Positions 27,906 through 38,366 of a stretch of 64,000 nucleotides of DNA are shown in pieces. Each line of letters starts with the position of its first letter. The stretch's first letter is position 1. The notes under the pieces were generated by a model. It ran no database searches and was not told where the DNA came from. It saw nothing but the letters and a program-made list of their open reading frames with translations. A program made the translations under genes and the position numbers. This DNA comes from Pseudohoeflea sp964511625. Lineage in GTDB: Bacteria > Pseudomonadota > Alphaproteobacteria > Rhizobiales > Rhizobiaceae. The stretch lies in NCBI GenBank assembly GCA_964511625.1, contig CAZEJG010000015.1, positions 1 through 64,000 of the forward strand. Reading direction: 5' to 3'.

Positions 27906-29087
27906 TCAGATGCTCTCGACGCACATGGCGACGCCCATTCCGCCGCCGATGCAGAGTGTCGCGAGGCCCTTCTTCGCGCCGCGGCGCTTCATTTCGAAGA
28001 CCAGCGTGTTGAAGATGCGCGCGCCCGATGCGCCGACCGGGTGGCCGATAGCGATCGCCCCGCCGTTGACGTTGACGATGTCCGGGTTCCAGCCCATGTC
28101 CTTGTTGACCGCGCAGGCCTGGGCGGCGAAAGCCTCGTTGGCCTCGACCAGATCGAGATCGTCGACCTTCCAGCCGGCCTTTTCGAGCGCCTTGCGCGAG
28201 GCCGGGATCGGACCCGTACCCATGATCTGCGGATCCACGCCGGCGGTCGCCCAGGACACGATCCGAGCCATCGGCGTGATGCCGCGCCGCGAGGCTTCCT
28301 CGGCGGTCATCAGCACCACCGCGGCAGCACCGTCATTGATGCCCGAAGCGTTGGCGGCGGTCACCGTCCCTTCCTTGTCGAAGGCCGGACGGAGCTTGCC
28401 GACACCGTCCAGCGTCACGCCGTGCTTGATGTATTCGTCGTCCTCGATGACCGTGTCGCCCTTGCGGCCCTTGACGGTGAAGGGAACGATCTCGTCCTTG
28501 AACCTGCCGGCCTTCTGCGCGGCCTCGGCCTTGTTCTGCGATGCGACGGCGAAGGAGTCCTGGTCGTCGCGCGACAGCTGCCACTGGCGCGCCACGTTCT
28601 CGGCCGTGTTGCCCATGTGATAGCCGTAGAAGGCGTCGGTCAGGCCGTCCTTGAGCATGGTGTCGACCATCTTGAAGTCGCCCATCTTCACGCCGTTTCG
28701 CAGATGCGCGCAGTGCGGCGCCATCGACATGGATTCGTGGCCGCCGGCGACGATGATCTTCGCGTCGCCCATGGCGATCTGCTGCATGCCGATGGCGATC
28801 GTGCGAAGGCCGGAACCGCAGAGCTGGTTGAGCCCCCAGGCCGTGGTCTCCTGCGGGCAACCGGCCGCCATGGCAGCCTGGCGCGCGGGGTTCTGGCCCT
28901 CGCCGGCAGCGAGGATCTGGCCCATGATCACTTCGTCGACATCCTTCGGATCGACCCCGGCGCGCTCCAGCGCAGCCTTGATCGCGGCGGCTCCCAGCTC
29001 GTGCGCGGGGACGTTCGCAAACGCACCATTGAAGGAGCCCACGGGGGTCCGTGCGGCGCTTGCGATGACGATTTCCGCTGTACTCAT
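27906..29087 (-). CDS. phbA: Acetyl-CoA C-acetyltransferase (beta-ketothiolase)
   Basis: 393 aa. It condenses two acetyl-CoA to acetoacetyl-CoA, the first step of polyhydroxybutyrate synthesis. The acylated cysteine is in NQLCGSGLRTI near residue 88; the C-terminal catalytic elements are GHPVGASGARI and TLCIGGGMG. Divergent from the regulator gene phaR with a 241-base promoter region between them. Confidence 0.96.
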   Translation of the reverse strand: MSTAEIVIASAARTPVGSFNGAFANVPAHELGAAAIKAALERAGVDPKDVDEVIMGQILAAGEGQNPARQAAMAAGCPQETTAWGLNQLCGSGLRTIAIGMQQIAMGDAKIIVAGGHESMSMAPHCAHLRNGVKMGDFKMVDTMLKDGLTDAFYGYHMGNTAENVARQWQLSRDDQDSFAVASQNKAEAAQKAGRFKDEIVPFTVKGRKGDTVIEDDEYIKHGVTLDGVGKLRPAFDKEGTVTAANASGINDGAAAVVLMTAEEASRRGITPMARIVSWATAGVDPQIMGTGPIPASRKALEKAGWKVDDLDLVEANEAFAAQACAVNKDMGWNPDIVNVNGGAIAIGHPVGASGARIFNTLVFEMKRRGAKKGLATLCIGGGMGVAMCVESI

Positions 29088-29328
29088 GGTCGTTTCCTCT
29101 AGATTGTTTCTTTCAGACGAGCGTGCCGCAGCGTCTTAACCATGTCAAATAGTTCCGGGACGGCGCGTGACAACAAATAGTCGCATGATGGTATGTTTTG
29201 CGCCGCAGCAAAGGTTGCCGGCTCATGTGTTCGCCGCAACGCACAAAAGAATTTGTCAGACTGCCGGGTTTTCGCCTAGAGTCACATTTCGAAGAAAGCC
29301 TGGACTTTCACCTCGAGGAGGAGAGTGC

Positions 29329-29925
29329 ATGTCGAAGAAAGACGGACCGGTCATCATCAAGAAATACGCGAACCGGCGCCTCTACAACACCGGGACCAGC
29401 ACCTATGTGACGCTCGACGACCTGGCCGTGATGGTGAAGAAGGGAGAGGATTTCACCGTCCAGGACGCCAAGTCGGGCGACGACATCACACATTCGGTGC
29501 TCACCCAGATCATTTTCGAGCAGGAATCCAAGACCGGCAACACGCTTCTGCCCGTCTCCTTCCTGCGCCAGCTGATCTCCTTTTACGGCGACCAGCTGCA
29601 GATGGTGGTGCCAAGCTATCTCGAACACTCCATGGCGGCGCTTTCTGAGCAGCAGGAACAGGTTCGCGACCAGCTCAACAAGCAGCTCGGCGAGAACCCG
29701 ATGACCCGCAACATGCAGATCCCCATGCAGATGATGGAGGAAACGGTCCGTCGCAACACGGAGATGTTCCAGAAGGCGATGGCGATGTTCTCGCCGTTTG
29801 CGATGGCTGCCGCCCAGGCCGCGCCGCAGGAGAGCGGCCGCAAGCCGGTGGCCGACAAGGATCTCGACGATCTCAAGTCCCAGCTCAAGGCGCTTCAGGA
29901 CCGGATCGACACGATCGGCAACTGA
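29329..29925 (+). CDS. phaR: Polyhydroxyalkanoate synthesis repressor PhaR
   Basis: 198 aa from the ATG at 29329 (GAGGAGGAGA upstream). The N-terminal DNA-binding domain reads IIKKYANRRLYNTGTSTYVT and the following accumulation-regulator domain includes ITHSVLTQIIFEQE. PhaR binds nascent polymer granules and represses phasin and related genes; release from DNA follows granule formation. The C-terminal part is rich in Gln/Met and ends in a short coiled coil. Placement opposite phbAB is typical of Rhizobiales. Confidence 0.94.
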   Translation: MSKKDGPVIIKKYANRRLYNTGTSTYVTLDDLAVMVKKGEDFTVQDAKSGDDITHSVLTQIIFEQESKTGNTLLPVSFLRQLISFYGDQLQMVVPSYLEHSMAALSEQQEQVRDQLNKQLGENPMTRNMQIPMQMMEETVRRNTEMFQKAMAMFSPFAMAAAQAAPQESGRKPVADKDLDDLKSQLKALQDRIDTIGN

Positions 29926-29988
29926 CGCCTGCGAGGGCCGCCATCCTGGCAGCACCTTGCACGGCACGGAAACACAGCTTTGACCGAA

Positions 29989-30018
29989 AGGGGCCGCACA
30001 CCCGTGTGGCCCTTTTTC
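29989..30018 (+). terminator. Rho-independent terminator behind phaR
   Basis: GGGCC(G)CACA and TGTGGCCC form a stem with one bulged base and a four-base loop, followed by TTTTTCTTTC. Confidence 0.85.
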
Positions 30019-30099
30019 TTTCGGACCGTTAGGCTTCCGGGACGGGGCCAATCAATCGCCGGCCCTTCGATTCACATTACTTACGGGAGCCACGCCATC

Positions 30100-30197
30100 A
30101 TGTCCGCCATCACGCTTGCCAAGGCCAACCGCATCATCACCGCCGCTTTCGCCAGGGGCAAGGAACTGGAACTGGCGCCGCTCACCGTCGTCGTGCT
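30100..30197 (+). CDS. GlcG/HbpS-type (DUF336) protein, N-terminus only, cut by assembly gap
   Basis: 32 codons from the ATG at 30100 (GGGAG ten bases upstream) before the N run. They read MSAITLAKANRIITAAFARG then ELELAPLTVVVL, the typical opening of the GlcG/HbpS family, in which 'PLTVVVLD' leads into the conserved core. Members are about 135-145 aa, small soluble or exported proteins, some of which bind haem; many have no known role. The rest is hidden in the gap. Confidence 0.75.
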
Positions 30198-30297
30198 NNN
30201 NNNNNNNNNNNNNNNNNNNNNNNNNNNNNNNNNNNNNNNNNNNNNNNNNNNNNNNNNNNNNNNNNNNNNNNNNNNNNNNNNNNNNNNNNNNNNNNNN
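30198..30297. other. Assembly gap, exactly 100 N
   Basis: Positions 30198-30297 are all N. A round 100 usually stands for a scaffold join of unknown true length, so missing sequence may be longer. It removes the rest of the GlcG-like gene and whatever followed it. Confidence 0.97.
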
Positions 30298-30312
30298 GCA
30301 GGCTGAGGGCTT

Positions 30313-30717
30313 CTACAGCCCGATCGAGACGTCCCGGCCGGCGGACCGGATCGATACCGAGAATCCGGCGATCACGTCGATGAAGGCAATCGCCATCAGG
30401 ATGAAGAAGATGTCCGTCGCAGCATTGGCGACCAGCAGAAACTCGACCAGATAGGCGACGAAGATGAAGGTGGACAGGAGATGGTCGATCACCGACCAGG
30501 ACCCCGTTCGAGTCGCCTTCAGGATTTCGATGAACAGAAGAACCAGCGCCACCACGATCAGGAGGTCGCCGATGCTCATCGACCAGACGGCGCCCGACAT
30601 CATCGGCACTTCGACCAGTGTGGTCGCCATGTTCGAGAACGCGGCGCCGCCGAAACCTGCGATGATGACATTGTAGGCGATGAACGGCACGATCATCAGC
30701 GGAATGGCTGCGAGCAT
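30313..30717 (-). CDS. Small integral membrane protein, unknown
   Basis: 134 aa with four hydrophobic segments: about residues 4-20 (IPLMIVPFIAYNVIIAG), 48-64 (GDLLIVVALVLLFIEI), 78-95 and 100-118. No charged catalytic motif is visible. Such four-helix proteins are a common hypothetical next to rpmF in this group, but I cannot name it. The stop codon lies 15 bases from the assembly gap. Confidence 0.75.
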   Translation of the reverse strand: MLAAIPLMIVPFIAYNVIIAGFGGAAFSNMATTLVEVPMMSGAVWSMSIGDLLIVVALVLLFIEILKATRTGSWSVIDHLLSTFIFVAYLVEFLLVANAATDIFFILMAIAFIDVIAGFSVSIRSAGRDVSIGL

Positions 30718-30850
30718 GAAGGTCTCCCGGCTCGGTTAACTGTCCGATGCCCTGGCCTCACGCCGCACGGGCGGCTGGACTGTGCCTTTTCGGGACGAAG
30801 GCGGCAAGGCCATACGTCGAGAAATTACCCAGACCGGACGCGCAAATACG

Positions 30851-30875
30851 AAAAGCCGGCCCACCGGGCCGGCTC
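30851..30875 (-). terminator. Rho-independent terminator behind rpmF
   Basis: AGCCGGCCC and GGGCCGGCT form a perfect nine-base stem; on the minus strand TTTTCG follows. It begins 28 bases after the rpmF stop. Confidence 0.88.
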
Positions 30876-30902
30876 TTCAACCTCGCGATCCGACAGGATG
30901 GA

Positions 30903-31088
30903 TCAGGCGTTTTCCTTGGGCGTCAGCACCTGACGGCCGCGATACATGCCGGTCTTCAGGTCGATGTGGTGCGGACGGCGCAGTTCGCCGGAATTCTTGT
31001 CCTCGACATATGTCGGGGCCTTCAGCGCGTCGGCTGCGCGGCGCATGCCGCGCTTGGACGGGGTCGTTTTACGCTTCGGAACAGCCAT
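30903..31088 (-). CDS. rpmF: 50S ribosomal protein L32
   Basis: 61 aa from the ATG at 31088 (GGAG upstream). MAVPKRKTTPSKRGMRRAAD is the signature N-terminus of bacterial L32. It lacks the zinc-binding cysteines seen in some other bacteria, as is normal for Alphaproteobacteria. A strong terminator follows. Confidence 0.97.
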   Translation of the reverse strand: MAVPKRKTTPSKRGMRRAADALKAPTYVEDKNSGELRRPHHIDLKTGMYRGRQVLTPKENA

Positions 31089-31251
31089 GACGTACTCCAG
31101 TTCGATTATTCGGCACACGCGGCACCCGGCCTCTTCAGCCCGCCTTGCCTGTGCAATGTCGGAAATTGGGCCGGCTTATACAGGCAAGAGCGGGCTTTGA
31201 CCAGACTCTTCTTGCCGCTTTTTTCTCACACCCGCGCCGGCCGTTCCGCGG

Positions 31252-31890
31252 CTAGACTTCCTCTTCCGGAATGACGGCGGTCTCGGCCCGGGCTGCGGCC
31301 TCCCATTCCTGCCACGCGGGCAGCGCCTTCATCCGCTTCATGTAGCCCGACGTGGTTTCTAAGACATCGAAGGCATAGACGTCGAGGCGATTGACGACCG
31401 GGGCAAACATCGCGTCGGCGATCGAGAAGTCGCCGCACAGGAACGGTCCGCCGGAATCGGAAAGCGACTGCGCCCAGAGCGTTTCTATACGGGCGATGTC
31501 GGACATCACCGCATCGGATACATCGATCTTCGAGGGCACGCGCCGGATGTTCATGTGGCAGGTGCCGCGCAGGGCATGGAAACCGGCGGCCATCTCGCAG
31601 GACATGGCCATCGCCCGGCTGCGCCACAGCGGATCGGCCGGCCACAGCCCGGATCCTGGGAACTTGCGGGCGACATGATCGAGAATGGCGAGCGATTCCG
31701 GGATGATGAGATCACCGTCCTCGAGAAGCGGAACCTTGCCGGACGGCGACAGCTTCTTGATTTCCGGGTTGCCGGCGGGAAAATCGAACCAGAGCTGGAC
31801 TTCCTCGAAATCGATCCCGGCGTGCCGCATGCCGATCCACGGCCGGAACGACCATGACGAATAATTCTTGTTGCCGATATAGAGCTTCAT
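31252..31890 (-). CDS. Glutathione S-transferase family protein
   Basis: 212 aa. N-terminal thioredoxin-like domain beginning KLYIGNKNYSSWSFRPWIG, with the cis-proline/glutathione-binding SPSGKVPLLEDGDLIIPESLAI block around residues 50-72; the C-terminal half is all-helical. The SYSS-type start is common in bacterial GSTs of the zeta/beta-like groups. The substrate is unknown; it is a single gene between rpmF and mtgA. Confidence 0.9.
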   Translation of the reverse strand: MKLYIGNKNYSSWSFRPWIGMRHAGIDFEEVQLWFDFPAGNPEIKKLSPSGKVPLLEDGDLIIPESLAILDHVARKFPGSGLWPADPLWRSRAMAMSCEMAAGFHALRGTCHMNIRRVPSKIDVSDAVMSDIARIETLWAQSLSDSGGPFLCGDFSIADAMFAPVVNRLDVYAFDVLETTSGYMKRMKALPAWQEWEAAARAETAVIPEEEV

Positions 31891-31964
31891 GGCTTGCCTC
31901 GTTGCGTGCGGGGGTATCTCGCTTTCCCACGTAAGGCCGCCACAGACCAGTTCAATTTATTCCA

Positions 31965-32732
31965 CTAATCATAAAGGCATTTGATATAGGCGCCCGATTG
32001 CCGCGCCCGCCCCTCGATGGTCGACGCCAGTCGGGAGAGATTGCGCGTCGGGTTCGCCGGATTGCGCTCGATCGGATTGGGCAGTGTGACGGCCAGCAAC
32101 GCCGCCTGCTTACGGGTCAGATCCTTGGCCGACCGGCCGAAGTAAGTCTGCGCCGCCGCCTCGACGCCGAAGACGCCCGGCGCCCATTCGGCGATGTTGA
32201 GGTAGATTTCCATCGTCCGCTTCTTGGTCCATACCGTATCCGCCCACATCGCCAGCGGAATTTCCAATCCCTTGCGGACGAACGTCCGGGAATTGGTGAG
32301 AAACAGGTTCTTCACCGTCTGCATGGGGATCGTGCTCGCGCCGCGCGTGGCTTCGCCCTCGAGCGCGTCATCGATGACGAGGTTCAGCGCTTCCCAGTCC
32401 ACACCGTCATGGGCGCAGTACTGTCCGTCCTCCGACATCATCACCGATTGAACGAGCACCGGCGCTATGTCGTCAAAGGCGATCCACTGACGCTCGTAGG
32501 AGCGCCCTGTCAGCATTTCGCCGATCATCAGGGTGGAGACCGGCTTGACGCTCTCTGGCTTGTAGACGAGCACCAGGCCGTAGGGCAGCAGCAAGAGAAG
32601 GACGAGCACGAGAACGGCCCATTTCATGATGCGCCAGACGGTCCACCGTCTCCGCTTGCGTCTGCCCTGCGATTCTGTCGCCACGCCTCTGGTCCCTGCC
32701 CTTTTCGGAAACATCCGCCTCTTGCGTTGCAT
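31965..32732 (-). CDS. mtgA: Monofunctional biosynthetic peptidoglycan transglycosylase
   Basis: 255 aa. One membrane anchor (about residues 36-56, MKWAVLVLVLLLLLPYGLVL) is followed by a GT51 domain. The catalytic glutamate is in MMSEDGQYCAHDGVDW, and GASTIPMQTVKNLFL and the KKRTMEIYLN block complete the family signature. It polymerises lipid II into glycan strands at the outer face of the inner membrane. Divergent from ispA. Confidence 0.95.
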   Translation of the reverse strand: MQRKRRMFPKRAGTRGVATESQGRRKRRRWTVWRIMKWAVLVLVLLLLLPYGLVLVYKPESVKPVSTLMIGEMLTGRSYERQWIAFDDIAPVLVQSVMMSEDGQYCAHDGVDWEALNLVIDDALEGEATRGASTIPMQTVKNLFLTNSRTFVRKGLEIPLAMWADTVWTKKRTMEIYLNIAEWAPGVFGVEAAAQTYFGRSAKDLTRKQAALLAVTLPNPIERNPANPTRNLSRLASTIEGRARQSGAYIKCLYD

Positions 32733-32817
32733 AGCCGCCTTTGACCGCCATTGCCAAGCCGCTCACGCGCTCAACATCGGGATTGATGCGCCTGAGCGGG
32801 CGTGGCAAGAGAACGCC

Positions 32818-33735
32818 ATGAAAACGGTAACCCCTATCGAATTTACCCAGAGGCTCTCGAATGTCGCGGGAGAGGTCAGCGGCTTTCTCGACGCCCGGCT
32901 CGGTGCGGCCGGAAGCGGTTTTGGCGCCCCCTGGCCGGAAAGCCTCGCCGCCGCCATGCGTCACGGGGTGCTCAACGGCGGCAAGCGCATGCGGCCCTTC
33001 CTGGTGATGGAGACCACACTGATGCTCGGCGGCGATCCCAAAGCCGCCATGCACGCCGCAGCGGCGCTGGAATGCATCCACTGCTATTCACTCATCCATG
33101 ACGATCTTCCGGCGATGGACGACGACGATCTGAGACGCGGCCAGCCGACGGTCCACGTCGCCTTCGACGAGGCGACCGCGATCCTCGCCGGCGACGCGCT
33201 GCTGACACTGGCCTTCGAACTGCTGACGGATCCGGACAATCCCGCGTCCGCGGACACGAAGCTGGAACTCGTCCACCGCCTGGCGATCGCCTCCGGCGCC
33301 GGCGGCATGGTCGGCGGCCAGGTCCTCGATCTGGCGGCGGAGACCGGCAATCCGACCGAGGACGAGATCATGGCGATGCAGGCGATGAAGACGGGCGCCC
33401 TGTTGCGCTTCGCCTGCGAGGCAGGCGCCATCGTGGCCGGCGCGGACGATGAGACCAGATCCCGAATGCGGCGCTATGGTGCCGCGATCGGCTCCGCCTT
33501 CCAGCTGGCCGACGACCTGCTCGACGCCACCGCCGATGCCGCCGTCATCGGTAAGGCGACCGGCAAGGACGCTGGCCGCAACAAGGGCACTTATCTCTCG
33601 CTGAACGGCATCGAAAAGACCCGCGCGCGCTGCGCGGAGCTCGTCGACGAGGCGCATGCCCTGCTGTCTCCCTACAAAGAGCGCGCCGAGCTGCTGCGGG
33701 AAGCCGCCACTTACATAGCGAGACGGGACCGATAG
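32818..33735 (+). CDS. ispA: Farnesyl diphosphate synthase / short-chain polyprenyl synthetase
   Basis: 305 aa from the ATG at 32818. The two aspartate-rich motifs are DDLPAMDDDDLRRG (first, with the short-chain spacing of bacterial FPP synthases) and DDLLD (second). GGKRMRPFLVMET gives the pyrophosphate-binding arginines. It makes C15 farnesyl diphosphate from isopentenyl and dimethylallyl diphosphates. The window also holds ispG 2.6 kb further on, but not in the same operon. Confidence 0.92.
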   Translation: MKTVTPIEFTQRLSNVAGEVSGFLDARLGAAGSGFGAPWPESLAAAMRHGVLNGGKRMRPFLVMETTLMLGGDPKAAMHAAAALECIHCYSLIHDDLPAMDDDDLRRGQPTVHVAFDEATAILAGDALLTLAFELLTDPDNPASADTKLELVHRLAIASGAGGMVGGQVLDLAAETGNPTEDEIMAMQAMKTGALLRFACEAGAIVAGADDETRSRMRRYGAAIGSAFQLADDLLDATADAAVIGKATGKDAGRNKGTYLSLNGIEKTRARCAELVDEAHALLSPYKERAELLREAATYIARRDR

Positions 33736-33830
33736 CGCCGGCTGCGGCATCTTATAAATTGCACTCGAATTATTAACTATATCAGGGCGATTATTAGCGA
33801 CTGGGGAAATTCCACAAATCCGGTTGCGCC

Positions 33831-36299
33831 ATGAAGAAGAAGAATCTCTCAGCACATCGCTACCTTGCAATCTTCCGGGTCGGCTACGTTGCCGCCCTGA
33901 CGGCCATTGCCGTGATGTGCGGTTATTTCACAGTTCTCCAGCGCAACCAGAACACTGTCGTCGCCGAGATCGGCATTTTCTCACGCCAGCTCGCGACGCT
34001 TGATGCAGCCATGCGCGCGCAGGCGCTCCAGGCCGCCAAGTTCGCCGAGCAATACAAGTCATTCGGCATGCAAGGCGACGACGGGACCGCCGGCATGACG
34101 CTCGCCGAGAAGCAGGAATTCCGCCGCACCCGGCCGATCGATCCCGACATCATTTCCGTGCGCAACGCCTACGACTACCGCACCGCCACCGGCCGTGAGA
34201 ATCTCGCGTCGGTCGAGAAGATCTGGCCACATCTGCCAGAGGCTCTGCGTTCGCAGGTCCTCCGCAATGCCCGCCTTCTCGATCCGTCGGATCCCTTTGC
34301 CAACCATCGCTACTATGTCGATCGCCAGGTGCCCGGCGCCATGCGCACCAAGGCCGACGCCTATTGGGTGAGCAACAAGATGGCGGGGCTCTACACGAGC
34401 ACCATCGAACCATCGAACATCGAGATCCAGACTCAGATTCGCTTCTACCTCGCCAAGCTGTCGCAGGCGTCCGGCAAGTTGCTCGAACGCTATCTCATGA
34501 TGACCTTCGGCGCCTTGGTCTTCCTGGGCTTCGCCATCTTCCTGCCCATCGACCTCCTGATCCGGCGTCTCGTTCGCAATCTCCAGAACAAGACCGCCGA
34601 GGCTGCAAAGGCGCTCGTCGAGGCACGTGCCGCCGATCGCGCCAAGTCTGAATTCCTCGCCACCATGAGCCACGAGATCCGCACGCCGATGAACGGTGTA
34701 CTCGGCATGGCCGAACTGCTTGTGCGCACCGATCTCGACACCCGGCAGCGCACTTTCACCGACGTGATCCTCAAATCCGGCAACGCGCTTCTCGAAATCA
34801 TCAACGACATTCTCGACTACTCCAAGATCGAGGCCAACCAGATGGTTCTCGACAAGCGCTCCTTTTCGCTGGCCGACACGGTCGAGGACGTCGCCACGCT
34901 GATGTCGGCGCGCGCGGCCGAAAAGGATCTCGAACTGCTGGTGCGCCTGCGTCCGAACCTTCCGGCGCGCCTGCTCGGCGATCCCTCGCGCTTCCGGCAG
35001 GTCATCACCAATCTGCTCGGCAATGCGGTGAAGTTCACCGAGACGGGCACCGTGATGATCGACGTCGACTGCCGGATGCCCGAGGACGGAACGGAAGCCG
35101 AGAAAGCCGTCATCCTGGTGCGTGTTACCGATACCGGTATCGGCATTCCGGAAGAGAAGCTGAAGTCGATCTTCGAGAAGTTCAGCCAGGTCGACGGATC
35201 GTCGACGCGCCGGCATGAAGGCACCGGACTGGGACTGGCGATCGGCGCGAAACTGGTCGCGCTGATGGGCGGTCAGATCGGCGTCGAGAGCGAGCCCGGG
35301 AAGGGGTCGGCCTTCTTCTTCGAGGTGGAGATGGACATCGACACCGCAGCCACCGAAACCTCGGCCATCACCTCCATCGACGATGCCCGGGTGCTCATCG
35401 TCGACGATATCGAGATCAACCGCCTGATCCTGACCGAGCAGCTACGCGGCTGGGGCATGGACTGCGTGGCGGTCGACAGCGGCCGGATGGCGATCGAGTT
35501 TCTCGAACACGCGGCCGGCGGCATGGGAATAAGCGTCGATCTCGTCATTCTCGACTTCCAGATGCCCGGCATGTCGGGTGCCGATGTGGTCCGGCTGATC
35601 CGCGCGAACCCGGCCATCTCCGACACGCCGGTGCTGCTGCTCTCCTCCGTCGACCAGGCGACGAAACTCGATGCACTCGACGGGCTGCGGGTGGACGCGA
35701 CGCTGACCAAGCCGACCCGCAACCGCGAATTGCGCGCCGCCGCGGAGGAAGTCATCCGCCGCCACAGGGCATTGGGCACGCTGAAGAGGAAGGATCCGGC
35801 CGACGTCGCTGCACCGCCGCCGCCTTCCGTTGTCGAGACGCCCGTGGAACAGCCCAGGCAGCCGGAAGAAGCGGCAGCAAGCCGCCTTCCCGATGCCGGC
35901 GGCAAGATCCTCGTGGCCGAGGACAACCCGGTCAACCAGATCGTTTTCCAGCAATCGCTCGCCGCACTCGGCCGCGAGCATGTGCTGGTCGAAAACGGGC
36001 GCCAGGCCGTGGACGCCTGGATCAAGGCCAAGCCGTCCCTCATTCTCATGGATGTCTCGATGCCGGAGATGAACGGTTACGAGGCGACCGCAGAGATCCG
36101 CCGGATCGAGGCCGAGCAGGGTCTGCCCAATACCGTCATCATCGCGGTGACCGCCCATGCCATGCAGGGCGACGAGGATCGCTGCCTGGCGGCGGGCTTC
36201 GACGACTATCTCTCGAAACCGGTCTCTGTAGACAAGCTCGGCGACAAGCTCGCCCGCTGGATGCCCGACGCCGAACCCGACGCATATGCCGTCGCCTGA
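33831..36299 (+). CDS. Hybrid sensor histidine kinase with two receiver domains
   Basis: 822 aa. Membrane segments at about 15-35 and 222-244 flank a periplasmic sensor of some 185 residues with no recognisable fold. The HisKA site is His281 in MSHEIRTPMNGV, followed by a HATPase domain (DTGIGIP and GTGLGLAI). Two receivers follow: the first with Asp575 in VILDFQMPG, the second with Asp741 in LILMDVSMPEM. There is no Hpt domain, so a separate phosphotransfer protein is needed. No regulator gene is adjacent; the signal is unknown. The stop is only two bases from that of the converging ispG. Confidence 0.93.
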   Translation: MKKKNLSAHRYLAIFRVGYVAALTAIAVMCGYFTVLQRNQNTVVAEIGIFSRQLATLDAAMRAQALQAAKFAEQYKSFGMQGDDGTAGMTLAEKQEFRRTRPIDPDIISVRNAYDYRTATGRENLASVEKIWPHLPEALRSQVLRNARLLDPSDPFANHRYYVDRQVPGAMRTKADAYWVSNKMAGLYTSTIEPSNIEIQTQIRFYLAKLSQASGKLLERYLMMTFGALVFLGFAIFLPIDLLIRRLVRNLQNKTAEAAKALVEARAADRAKSEFLATMSHEIRTPMNGVLGMAELLVRTDLDTRQRTFTDVILKSGNALLEIINDILDYSKIEANQMVLDKRSFSLADTVEDVATLMSARAAEKDLELLVRLRPNLPARLLGDPSRFRQVITNLLGNAVKFTETGTVMIDVDCRMPEDGTEAEKAVILVRVTDTGIGIPEEKLKSIFEKFSQVDGSSTRRHEGTGLGLAIGAKLVALMGGQIGVESEPGKGSAFFFEVEMDIDTAATETSAITSIDDARVLIVDDIEINRLILTEQLRGWGMDCVAVDSGRMAIEFLEHAAGGMGISVDLVILDFQMPGMSGADVVRLIRANPAISDTPVLLLSSVDQATKLDALDGLRVDATLTKPTRNRELRAAAEEVIRRHRALGTLKRKDPADVAAPPPPSVVETPVEQPRQPEEAAASRLPDAGGKILVAEDNPVNQIVFQQSLAALGREHVLVENGRQAVDAWIKAKPSLILMDVSMPEMNGYEATAEIRRIEAEQGLPNTVIIAVTAHAMQGDEDRCLAAGFDDYLSKPVSVDKLGDKLARWMPDAEPDAYAVA

Positions 36300-36301
36300 T
36301 T

Positions 36302-37567
<1,266 letters not shown>

Positions 37568-37688
37568 GGGGGCCTCTTCGGATGAAGCTGAACTTGACGC
37601 TGGGGTCGCGCGTTCCGCGCGGCTTGTCAACTCCGGCGCGTCATAGGCCCGGCTTGTGGCAGACAAATGTCAAAGGGAAAGCTCAAAG

Positions 37689-38318
37689 TCAGCGAGGGGC
37701 GTAGGCCCGCGCCGTCATCTGCGCAAGGAGCGCCATTTCCGCGGCGATCCCGGCGGGATCGACATGGTGGCCGTTCTCCGAGCCGCGCGACTTGATGCCT
37801 TCCACCGCGTCGATCAACAGCCGCGCGAGCGCGGCAGACCGCAGGCCCCCGAGTTTCAGTCGCCCCTCCTGCACCGCCCGGTCGAGCCAGACCCGCAGGA
37901 TCGATTCCAGTTCGTTGAACCACTGTTCCGTGAGGTCGCCGCAGAGTTCCGCGTTGACGCCGGCAAGCTCCATGCCGTGGGGCGTCGCCATCAGCTCACG
38001 GAATGGCGCGACGAAAGCCGCATCGAAAAAGGCTTCCAGCCCGTCGGCCACGTTGCTGCGCGCCTCGATCGTGCTGCGCGCGTCGGCAGCCACCGCACCC
38101 AGGAACGTCTCGACGAACGTCCGGAAGATCGCTTCCTTGTTGCGGAAATGCGTGTAGAGCGCCGGACGCGACATTCCCGCCGCGCGCGCTATGTCATCCA
38201 TGGTGGTGCGGCGGAAACCGTAGGTCGTGAACACGTCGAGCGCCGCCTTCAGCACAGCCGCGCGACGCGGATCGAGATCCTCAAGGGTATCCAGGGTCAT
38301 ATCGGACATTGTTGACAT
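37689..38318 (-). CDS. TetR family transcription regulator
   Basis: 209 aa. The helix-turn-helix is GFRRTTMDDIARAAGMSRPALYTHF split here as RTTMDDIARAAGMSRPALY near residues 36-55; the ligand domain follows. Three in-frame ATGs (38318, 38309, 38300) lack a ribosome site, so the start is uncertain. It is divergent from iorA, and an inverted repeat sits in the 48-base gap, so it very likely represses the iorAB-cytochrome operon and itself; the inducer would be the enzyme substrate or a related aromatic. Confidence 0.88.
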   Translation of the reverse strand: MSTMSDMTLDTLEDLDPRRAAVLKAALDVFTTYGFRRTTMDDIARAAGMSRPALYTHFRNKEAIFRTFVETFLGAVAADARSTIEARSNVADGLEAFFDAAFVAPFRELMATPHGMELAGVNAELCGDLTEQWFNELESILRVWLDRAVQEGRLKLGGLRSAALARLLIDAVEGIKSRGSENGHHVDPAGIAAEMALLAQMTARAYAPR

Positions 38319-38344
38319 ACTGACATTTTTTGTTATTTTGTCAA
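38313..38344. promoter_or_regulatory. Probable TetR operator between tetR and iorA
   Basis: TTGACA (38313-38318) and TGTCAA (38339-38344) are inverted with 20 bases between. A second copy of the half-site, TGACA at 38321, pairs with the same right arm. It overlaps the TetR start region and lies 23 bases before iorA. Confidence 0.5.
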
Positions 38345-38366
38345 GAACGGTCGTCGGGAGGGAATC

